Made by a program: the position numbers and the translations under genes. Positions 22,669-28,309 of a stretch of 28,309 nt of DNA are shown here, piece after piece (positions within the stretch are counted from its first letter, which is position 1; every line of letters begins with the position of its first letter). The DNA lies in NCBI GenBank assembly GCA_027318585.1, contig DAHVOW010000021.1, forward strand, positions 1-28,309, read 5' to 3'. A model generated the notes under the pieces. The model did no database searches, was not told where the DNA came from, and saw nothing but the letters and a program-made list of their open reading frames with translations. Origin of the DNA: Methanobacteriaceae archaeon. GTDB lineage: Archaea; Methanobacteriota; Methanobacteria; Methanobacteriales; Methanobacteriaceae.

Positions 22669-23064
22669 CTAAATCGATTCTATCTCCCGGCGTATACTGT
22701 GAAATTCCTCTCGGAAATCATCTAAAAGTTTAAGGGATTCATCTAATTGTTCTAAAGCACCATACCCCTCCAGGGTGAGATATTCCTGGTTGCAGGTCAC
22801 CACCTCCTGGAGTCTGGTTAAAAGCTGCAGTACCTTCAAGTATAGTGACTGGTAGGTGCTGGGTGGCTTGATCTTCTCGTACTTGAAAAATACAACCTCG
22901 ATATCCTGACGAATGAGTTCCAGCCGGTTTTTAGCTTCCTCCAGGGTGATGGTTCCTTTTTGTTCCTTTCGGGTTAGCTCCATCAAGAGGAGTATGGAGG
23001 GGCCGATATCCTTCAGGGCCTGGGAACTTTTCTTCTTGAACTGCTTGCGGGTCATTCCAAACAT
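22669..23064 (-). CDS. uncharacterised helical protein
   Basis: A 131-residue helix-rich, coiled-coil-like protein. Segments: FKKKSSQALKDIGPSILLLM, LEEAKNRLELIRQDIEVVFF, YLKVLQLLTRLQEVV and QLDESLKLLDDFREEFHSI. No catalytic motif. It could bind the membrane protein next to it. GAGGGGTC immediately precedes ATG 23064. The spacing to its upstream neighbour is seven bases and to the DUF4013 gene 14 bases, so it is part of the same operon. Family unrecognised. Confidence 0.7.
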   Translation of the reverse strand: MFGMTRKQFKKKSSQALKDIGPSILLLMELTRKEQKGTITLEEAKNRLELIRQDIEVVFFKYEKIKPPSTYQSLYLKVLQLLTRLQEVVTCNQEYLTLEGYGALEQLDESLKLLDDFREEFHSIRREIESI

Positions 23065-23071
23065 AGACCCC

Positions 23072-23230
23072 TCACTGCATCATATCCATTCGGGCGTTAT
23101 CCAGCTCGTGCTCCACATTATATTTCTTCTTCTTCCTCTTTTTCATGATGATATGGGGCTTGGCTTCCGGCAGAGTTCCATCCAGGGAGAAGTGTATCAC
23201 CGGATCTTCTTTCTTTTTCTTTTTTGACAT
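23072..23230 (-). CDS. Lys-rich small protein, first gene of the ATP-cone operon
   Basis: A 52-residue protein from ATG 23230; the longer frame to 23266 has no ribosome site, whereas GAGGG lies 10-14 bases before ATG 23230. Two basic runs, MSKKKKKED at the start and KKRKKKK in the middle, flank DPVIHFSLDGTLPEAKPHII; the C-terminus is acidic (HELDNARMDMMQ). It should bind nucleic acid or membrane phosphate. Promoter region 23250-23290 contains a TATA-like GGTATATATAG. Confidence 0.65.
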   Translation of the reverse strand: MSKKKKKEDPVIHFSLDGTLPEAKPHIIMKKRKKKKYNVEHELDNARMDMMQ

Positions 23231-23744
23231 TTTACTAAAACCCTCTAACCTAAAGGGGAAAATCATGGTATATATAGTTGTATTTAGTCCCGATTCCTAA
23301 TAAAAGTTTCCTTAAAATCTACTAGAAACCACTAGCACCACCTAAATTCTATAAAAAGTAATAAAAAAGGTTTTTAAGCTAAAGCGTTGAAAATTAAAGA
23401 AATAATAAAAAAATAGTGTTCTCTAGTTATTTCATCCAGCAGATAAACAAGGTGTAATCAAAGGAATCAGGTTAAGTATCAAAGTTTAATATTAGTATGG
23501 CTGAGAGCCACCTAGTACGTGGACAAGATAACTAGAGTACCTATTGGCCTTAAACCAATTCACCCCCCCAATCCCAGATCCAAGATCCGGGTCGAGCACT
23601 TTTAGTCTACCTGAGAAATTTTCTCAAGGTAGGTACTAACATATCTTAATCCATTCTCTTAAAAGTTACGACAAACCCACAAATAGAAAGATTTTTAAAA
23701 CATATTTTTGCTTAAAACTATCTTAAAAAGTATGATCCACCTTT
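23231..23744. other. gene-free intergenic region
   Basis: 514 bases without a coding frame. The left part holds the promoter of the 23072-23230 gene (TATA-like GTATATATAG near 23269). 23290-23490 is A/T-rich and featureless. 23498-23637 has hairpins described as a candidate RNA. The right end, 23680-23744, has T-rich stretches that probably terminate the SagB-type gene on the minus strand. Confidence 0.7.
23498..23637. ncRNA. candidate structured RNA with exposed C7
   Basis: Five hairpins stand in 140 bases. TGGCT pairs with AGCCA around GAG (23498-23510). CTAGT (23512-23516) pairs with ACTAG (23531-23535). TTGG pairs with CCAA (23544-23558). CCC-A-GATC pairs with GATC-C-GGG around CAA (23573-23591). 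CTACCTGAGAAA (23607) pairs with TTTCTC-A-AGGTAG (to 23632). The stretch AGTACC (23536-23541) pairs with GGTACT (23632-23637), closing the last three as a multibranch loop. Seven C (23563-23569) remain unpaired. GC content is higher than in the flanks. Strand is unknown: a TATA-like TTTAATATTA lies at 23485-23494, but minus-strand SagB 3' UTR origin is equally possible. No known RNA family was recognised. Confidence 0.4.
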
Positions 23745-24494
23745 TTAGACCTTCCCTACCGGTGTGGCGTAGATTACGAACTCCTCCTCACCATCTAGGC
23801 CCAGGAGTTCGTCGAAGTATTCCTGGTCATAGGCACCAATGGCACAGGTACCGCAGCCTACAGCTTCACAGGCCAGGTACAAGTTCTGACCCACGTGCCC
23901 GGCGTCCATGGCTATGACCTTGTGACTGTCAATATCATAGCGCCACTCCATACGGTAGGGTATGGCCGTCCAGATGAAGGTCACCGCTGACTGTCCAGCA
24001 AAGTTCTGGTCAAAACTGGCCTTGATTATCTTCTCCCGGAGATTATCAGTCTTAAATTCTAGTAGTAATTCATGGGTGAGGGGTAGGTAACGATAAACAC
24101 CCTCATTTAGCCCCTCCACATTGAACACTGCCAGGTAGGTTTCCAGGGCATGTCGACATCCAGCGGAGGGTACGGTGCGGAAAGCGTACTTACCAGCATC
24201 ATGCCGTATGCCCTGGGTAGCCCACAACAGGTAGGATAGCTCCAGAAGGGTTAATGATTCATTTTTGTAGCTTCGTCGACTTATCCTATTTTTTATGGCA
24301 TAGGAAAGAGAAATAGGAAACTCCTTATCCCAATCGGTGCTGGGTAGTTCCACCCGTGCAGCACCCAGGCGGTGGGGTTTCTGGATGGGTGGTGCTGGGA
24401 TTCCCCTGCTCTGATCGGTCAGGGAGAAGTCTATTTCTTTACGTATGGAGTCCTTCAGGAAAAAGCGGTAACGGTTCATTTCTTCTCGGCTCAT
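23745..24494 (-). CDS. SagB-type nitroreductase/dehydrogenase
   Basis: A 249-residue FMN-dependent oxidoreductase. The N-terminus contains YRFFLKDSIRKEIDF; the fold signature is NRISRRSYKNESLTLLELSY followed by LLWATQGI, then RTVPSAGCRHALETYL, and near the C-terminus MDAGHVGQNLYLACEAVGCG. This is the SagB/ThcOx pattern, which in other systems oxidises thiazolines or oxazolines in peptides. In archaea stand-alone SagB-type proteins are common and their substrates unknown. No YcaO or precursor peptide is near. GGGAGG precedes ATG 24494, and the stop of the desaturase gene is only two bases upstream, so the two are co-translated. Confidence 0.85.
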   Translation of the reverse strand: MSREEMNRYRFFLKDSIRKEIDFSLTDQSRGIPAPPIQKPHRLGAARVELPSTDWDKEFPISLSYAIKNRISRRSYKNESLTLLELSYLLWATQGIRHDAGKYAFRTVPSAGCRHALETYLAVFNVEGLNEGVYRYLPLTHELLLEFKTDNLREKIIKASFDQNFAGQSAVTFIWTAIPYRMEWRYDIDSHKVIAMDAGHVGQNLYLACEAVGCGTCAIGAYDQEYFDELLGLDGEEEFVIYATPVGKV

Positions 24495-24496
24495 TA

Positions 24497-25975
24497 TTAA
24501 GGCCTCCCATATTTTTCTTTTATCTCCCGGGCCACCATCTGGCTGGAGACCATGGTCATGGGCACTCCAATACCAGGGTGGGTATACTGGCCGGTGTAGT
24601 AAAGGTTTTTTACCTTCTGGCTCTGGTGAGCAGGTCTAAAAAGTGCGGTCTGATCCAGTGTATGAGTCAAACCAAAGGCCGTGCCTTTATATGCATTATA
24701 ACGATCCTGGAAGTCGTTAAGGGCAAATAGCCTCTTGAACACTACATCATCCCGTATATTATCATTTAACTTGGTTTCCAAGTCATCCATGATCCGCTGG
24801 TAGAAGGCCTCCCTAAGCTGGGGAGTGTCCTCCAGTCCCGGGGCCAGGGGCGCCAGTATATAAAGGGTATCACAACCGGGAGGTGCAGCAGTGTCATCAG
24901 TGAGGGAGGGAACATTAACATAATAGGAAGGATTCTCGGGCCAGACAGCTATCTCCGGGTTGAAAACTGCATTGAATCCATCCTCCCAATCCCGTTCCAG
25001 AAATAGGTTATGATGGGCCAGTCCTTCCACCCGGCGGTTCACCCCTAAGTAAGCTACCATGGCCGATGGGGACAGTATTTTTTTCTCCCAGTAGTTTTCA
25101 TCATAGCTTCTGTTCTCAGGGGTTAACAGATCCACCTCCCCATGATGGTAGTCAGCATTAACCACCACCAAGTCCGGCTCATAAACTGCTTTGTCGGTGA
25201 TAACTCGTTTAACCCGGTTCTCATGGACCTCCAGGAGTTCCACCCGTTGGTTGTAGATGAACTTTGCCCCGTAAGACTCCGCTAGGTCCCGGACTGCGTA
25301 GACTATCTCCCGCATCCCACCCCGGGGGTAGTACACTCCCAGAGTCAAATCAGCATGGGATACCAGATGGTAGAAGCTGGGGGTGTTCTGTGGTGATCCT
25401 CCCAGAAATCCTATAGCATATTCCAGGATCTTACGGGCCTGATCACTTTCAAACTGTTTGTTCACGTAGTGATCTAGGTTCTCCCACAGTCTAAGTTTAG
25501 GGGCTTTAAGTAAGAGTTTACCACTTAAAAGGTCCAGCACCGACCGGTAGTCCTTGTAGAGCATTTCATTTACCGAGAATTCGTACAGCTCCCGGGAGGA
25601 TTCCAGGTACTTTTGGAGCTTTAACCCACTACCCGGTTCAAAGCTTTCGAACAACTGGTAATTCTCCTCTGGATCGCTTGATATATCGTATACTTCTTTA
25701 TCGTAGTAGAATATCCGATAGAGGGGGTCTAAATTCTCCAGTGTAAAAAAGTCCTCTGGTTTTTTCTTAAAATCAGCGAAGAACTGCTCATACACGTCGG
25801 GCATCAGATACCAGGAGGGGCCCATGTCGAAGGTGTAACCATCCTCCTGATAGACACTTCCCCGGCCCCCGGGTTGCTCGTTTTTCTCAATTACCGTCAC
25901 ATCAAATCCGTCCCGGGCCAGTAACGCCGCGGCGGACATACCACCGAAGCCGGCACCCACGATGATTACCTTCAT
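24497..25975 (-). CDS. CrtI-type phytoene desaturase-like flavoenzyme
   Basis: A 492-residue FAD enzyme. Residues 1-35 are the dinucleotide-binding fold VIIVGAGFGGMSAAALLARD ending VIEKNEQPGGRGS. The C-terminal FAD motif is NLYYTGQYTHPGIGVPM, and YTFDMGPSWYLMPDVYE is the family's substrate-side motif. Relatives dehydrogenate phytoene or hydrogenate/isomerise isoprenoids; in methanogens they may act on the polyprenoid side chains of lipids or on electron carriers. No phytoene synthase is nearby, so carotenoid synthesis is not supported. GAGGTGC precedes ATG 25975. Ten bases after the AIM24-like gene and two before SagB; a single operon. Confidence 0.88.
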   Translation of the reverse strand: MKVIIVGAGFGGMSAAALLARDGFDVTVIEKNEQPGGRGSVYQEDGYTFDMGPSWYLMPDVYEQFFADFKKKPEDFFTLENLDPLYRIFYYDKEVYDISSDPEENYQLFESFEPGSGLKLQKYLESSRELYEFSVNEMLYKDYRSVLDLLSGKLLLKAPKLRLWENLDHYVNKQFESDQARKILEYAIGFLGGSPQNTPSFYHLVSHADLTLGVYYPRGGMREIVYAVRDLAESYGAKFIYNQRVELLEVHENRVKRVITDKAVYEPDLVVVNADYHHGEVDLLTPENRSYDENYWEKKILSPSAMVAYLGVNRRVEGLAHHNLFLERDWEDGFNAVFNPEIAVWPENPSYYVNVPSLTDDTAAPPGCDTLYILAPLAPGLEDTPQLREAFYQRIMDDLETKLNDNIRDDVVFKRLFALNDFQDRYNAYKGTAFGLTHTLDQTALFRPAHQSQKVKNLYYTGQYTHPGIGVPMTMVSSQMVAREIKEKYGRP

Positions 25976-25985
25976 AATAGCACCT

Positions 25986-26777
25986 CTACAATCCGCTCAA
26001 TATTCCACCCAGATCAGTGCGGTTTTCGGCAGTGGGCTGGCCAGCACTTTTGACTATGGTCCGGGCCAGGGAACTGAGGTTCATGGACTGCACCCATACT
26101 TTGCCGTTGCCAGATAGGCGGGCAAAGAATATTCCCTCCCCACCAAATAGTAGATTCTTGATCCCACGGGAATCCAGTCCACCAATGAATTGTATATCGT
26201 AGTCGATGGTATCTTCAAAGGCCACCAGGCAACCGGTGTCCACATGGATGGTGCCCCCGTAATCAGCGGGGTTGAGTTCGATGAAGTTTCCACAGGATCC
26301 AATGAATAGGGAGCCCTGGTCACTGAACTTCTGCAGGATGAATCCCTGCCCCCCGAAGAACCCGGCACCTAATTTTTTGGTCAGGGCGATGTTGAATTCC
26401 AGGGTGCTCTCGGCAGCTAATAATCCATCCGATTGTACGTACAATTCCTGGTTACCGTCCAGTTCGAAGGTCTTGATCTCGCCAGGTATCATCTGGGCAA
26501 AGGCCACCAGTCCGTCGCCACCCTGGGGGGTGAAGTATACGAAGGCCAGGCTCTCCCCGGCTAAGGATCTTTTTCCAATGTCTATGGCGGTGCCGATAGC
26601 CTGGTCCAGGAAGCCCTTCTTCTCCTGGGTCTTTTTACTGGTTCCGAAGCGGGTGTCCATGTCCATGTTACTGGTCTTCCACAGGAACTTACCAGCGTCA
26701 CAGTACACCTCCTCCCCGGGGGAGAGGTCGCACACCACCATCTGCATGGCGTTTCCAACTATTTTGTGTTCAATCAT
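25986..26777 (-). CDS. AIM24/TIGR00266-family protein
   Basis: A 263-residue soluble all-beta protein from ATG 26777, chosen because GGTGG lies eight bases upstream; an ATG at 26792 would add five residues. Family traits are MVVCDLSPGEEVYCDAGKFL, GFLDQAIGTAIDIGKRSLAG, FVYFTPQGGDGLVAFAQM and PGEIKTFELDG, then GGQGFILQKFSDQGSLFIGS and LLFGGEGIFFARLSGNGKV. These double-psi/jelly-roll-like proteins are widespread and of unknown biochemistry; the mitochondrial one affects membrane organisation. Here it heads the operon with CrtI and SagB, so a lipid- or redox-linked role is a reasonable guess. Confidence 0.85.
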   Translation of the reverse strand: MIEHKIVGNAMQMVVCDLSPGEEVYCDAGKFLWKTSNMDMDTRFGTSKKTQEKKGFLDQAIGTAIDIGKRSLAGESLAFVYFTPQGGDGLVAFAQMIPGEIKTFELDGNQELYVQSDGLLAAESTLEFNIALTKKLGAGFFGGQGFILQKFSDQGSLFIGSCGNFIELNPADYGGTIHVDTGCLVAFEDTIDYDIQFIGGLDSRGIKNLLFGGEGIFFARLSGNGKVWVQSMNLSSLARTIVKSAGQPTAENRTDLGGILSGL

Positions 26778-26872
26778 CTTCAAATCCACCATCCAATTAC
26801 TTAATAGTTAAATCTATCCCTTCTATAAGGATGAATCCATCCTGGTGAGAATCTATTAATTTTTTTTCGCGG

Positions 26873-27757
26873 CTATTCCTTTAAGTCTCGTACAAATTTC
26901 CCCACACTCTCCAGGGACTGTTCCGCCTCGGGCAGGAGGGATGGGAACATCTGCCAGGCGTGGAACATGCCTTGCCACACCTCCAGCTCAACCTTTACCT
27001 CCAGTTCGATGGCCAGATCCCGGAAGCGGTTAACATCACACAGGAGGAGTTCACAGCTGCCGGCCTGGAGAAAAATGGGTGGCAGTCCTTCCAGGTCGCC
27101 GTACACCGGGGAGAGCAGGAAGTTGCTGGGGTCCTGGCCCCACAGGTAGGAGCCCATCAGCTTATGCAGATTATCATAATCGATCCAGTCCTCCACGTCC
27201 TTAAGGTGCTGGTAGACTACCGGGAAGGTCAGATCCACAAGGGGAGACAAAGCCACCCCTGCCTGGGGAAGGGGTTCTTTTTTCCTTTTGAGTGCCAGGA
27301 GGGTGGACAGAGCCAGGTTACCACCGGAGGATATACCAGTAATTACAATATCCTGGGGTGAAAATCCCTCCTTCACCAGCCACAGATAAAAGTCCAGACC
27401 ATCCTCCAATGCGGCAGAGAAGGGGTGTTCGGGTGCTAGGCGGTAGTCCACACTGAGTATAGAACATCCGGTGACCCGGGATAGTTGCTGGCAGAGGTCC
27501 TGGTGGGAGTGAGTGGAGCCCATGTTAAAGAGGCCACCATGGAAAAATAGCAGGACCATTTCCTGGCTGCTTTCCGGAGTTACTATCCAGTAGGAAGGAG
27601 TCGGGGCATCCTTTTCCTCCCGTATTTTAAAGGGGCCGGTGGAGGGGAAGGACAGGTAAAGCTCATCATAATTCTTTCTTAAACGGTCCGGTTCCCTTTC
27701 TTTCAGGACTAATCTGCTCTTTATTAGCTCCAGCAAATCTCGGGCATCCTTTTTCAT
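26873..27757 (-). CDS. HSL-type alpha/beta hydrolase (carboxylesterase)
   Basis: A 294-residue esterase of the hormone-sensitive-lipase family. The oxyanion-hole motif is FFHGGLFNMGS (His73-Gly-Gly), the family's DYRLAPEHPFSAALED follows, the nucleophile elbow is GISSGGNLA (Ser143), the acid is likely in LLLCDVNRF and the catalytic His in GMFHAWQMF. It should cleave short acyl esters; a role in acetyl or lipid ester removal is likely but unproved. AAGGAGTT precedes ATG 27757. It lies 95 bases upstream of the AIM24-like gene on the same strand, with its own terminator-like T-run, so joint transcription is uncertain. Confidence 0.9.
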   Translation of the reverse strand: MKKDARDLLELIKSRLVLKEREPDRLRKNYDELYLSFPSTGPFKIREEKDAPTPSYWIVTPESSQEMVLLFFHGGLFNMGSTHSHQDLCQQLSRVTGCSILSVDYRLAPEHPFSAALEDGLDFYLWLVKEGFSPQDIVITGISSGGNLALSTLLALKRKKEPLPQAGVALSPLVDLTFPVVYQHLKDVEDWIDYDNLHKLMGSYLWGQDPSNFLLSPVYGDLEGLPPIFLQAGSCELLLCDVNRFRDLAIELEVKVELEVWQGMFHAWQMFPSLLPEAEQSLESVGKFVRDLKE

Positions 27758-27983
27758 AATTAACTCCTTAAGATGTTTAATTCCATATTATCCCTATCTG
27801 GTTAAACTTCGCTTTTCTAAGTTGAGATGTACTTTCTTGGTTAAAAGCTTTTTTTAGTTATGCTACACTGTAATCCATCTTATTCTTCCCCTGGGGGGCT
27901 CAGGAGTAGTGGATATACCATTACCTTCCGGCCCTGTGGTGTAAAATTTTTAGCCCAGTTTCATGGTTCACACATTAAAGTTT

Positions 27984-28069
27984 GTATCAGAGAAATCGAT
28001 TCACATATCATGTTTTGTATGTGAGAGATGGATTCACATAGTATATTTTGTATCTGAGAGAGTATCAAC
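27984..28069. repeat. 33-nt tandem repeats, about 2.6 copies
   Basis: Copies start at 27984, 28017 and 28050 (partial). Shared core: GTAT..GAGA.AT.GATTCACATA, ending TTTT. The first two copies are each exactly 33 bases. The repeat lies about 95-180 bases before the tautomerase ATG. Confidence 0.8.
28018..28040 (+). promoter_or_regulatory. dyad within the second repeat, candidate operator
   Basis: TATGTGA (28018-28024) and TCACATA (28034-28040) are perfect reverse complements around nine bases. The first copy has only one good arm (TCACATA), so the second may be the strongest site. Confidence 0.45.
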
Positions 28070-28161
28070 TTTTAAGTTAACCTACCCTTTTTAAATCCTT
28101 CATTCCTGGAGAAAATTTATGTCCCTGGTGGGAGAGATGTATATGCTGGAGGTGAGACTAA

Positions 28162-28309
28162 ATGCCAGTTATAACCATCGATGCACCACCACTTACCCGG
28201 GAACAAAAGGCCCAGTTGGTTAAGTCCTTTGCGGATATGGCCAGTAAGGTTATGAATCTCCCGGTGAGTGCCATGGTGTTTATTATCAACGAAGTGGAAC
28301 CGGAAAACG
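28162..28309 (+). CDS. 4-oxalocrotonate tautomerase-family protein (start only)
   Basis: The first 49 codons of a small tautomerase; it runs off the window. It begins MPVITIDAPPLTREQKAQLV with Pro right after Met, the catalytic N-terminal proline of the 4-OT superfamily once Met is removed. FADMASKVMNLPVSAMVFI continues the beta-alpha-beta fold. GGAGGTGAGACTAA precedes the ATG at 28162. Relatives isomerise enols of 2-oxo acids; the natural substrate in methanogens is unknown. The upstream repeats are its likely regulatory region. Confidence 0.85.
   Translation, partial: MPVITIDAPPLTREQKAQLVKSFADMASKVMNLPVSAMVFIINEVEPEN

Larger units (their letters stand above)
27758..28161. other. divergent promoter region without genes
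   Basis: 404 bases between the esterase and tautomerase starts. It holds the esterase promoter on the left (T-rich 27830-27860), the tandem repeats and dyad on the right, and a TATA-like CTTTTTAAATCC at about 28086. Otherwise I see nothing coding. Confidence 0.7.

Noticed and set aside
23498..23545. TPP-riboswitch-like GGCTGAGAGCC
   Set aside because: Only the CTGAGA word is shared; the second conserved TPP arm is missing and no thiamine gene lies downstream.

Overview
This window looks like a chromosome segment from a methanogenic archaeon of the order Methanobacteriales, probably a Methanobacterium relative. Three things point there. The family B DNA polymerase (4697-6403) stops just after catalytic motif C, as in the split PolB of Methanothermobacter. 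A protein with two pseudomurein-binding-type repeats (6480-6962) fits a pseudomurein wall. Promoters have archaeal TATA boxes, most genes have strong GGAGG/GGTGA ribosome sites, and terminators are T-tracts. No rRNA, complete tRNA, CRISPR array, transposase or integrase was seen.

Layout. 1-3600: a secreted beta-propeller surface protein, a SAM methyltransferase and an M23-type peptidase. 3784-6403: a plus-strand operon of two uncharacterised tandem paralogues followed by the large subunit of split PolB, whose Exo I motif has lost its aspartate. 6480-9800: pseudomurein-binding-repeat protein, flavodoxin operon, alpha/beta hydrolase and an ABM-like small protein. 9880-14505: unknown proteins, a membrane-anchored glucuronyl C5-epimerase-like protein behind a strong palindromic operator candidate, a three-fold repeat membrane protein, a 32-residue one-helix membrane protein (13738-13836) and a membrane-anchored methyltransferase resembling the ATP-synthase-c lysine methyltransferases. 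14875-18000: a hypothetical gene, an orphan Imm5-type immunity protein, a small heat-shock protein with an unusual charged N-terminal helix, a frameshifted gamma-glutamylcyclotransferase and a bile-acid/sodium-symporter-family carrier.

18100-20700: MBL-fold hydrolase, DJ-1/PfpI protein, DUF998 membrane protein, a His-rich AbrB-like protein, two direct repeats, a long hairpin with a C7 loop, and a 48-residue gene (20510-20656). 20875-23230: a P-loop ATPase convergent with a four-gene operon (Lys-rich peptide, helical protein, DUF4013-type membrane protein, ATP-cone protein). 23231-23744: intergenic, holding a candidate structured RNA. 23745-27757: a tight operon of AIM24-like protein, CrtI-type desaturase and SagB-type nitroreductase, preceded by an HSL-type hydrolase. 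27758-28309: 33-nt tandem repeats and the start of a 4-oxalocrotonate-tautomerase gene.

Candidates for something undescribed: the paralogue pair tied to split PolB; the AIM24/CrtI/SagB operon; the ATPase/ATP-cone/DUF4013 cluster; two intergenic RNA-like structures exposing C7 that could pair with a G7 ribosome site; and a 16-nt motif shared upstream of two small-enzyme genes. All calls come from reading the sequence; no database search was run.
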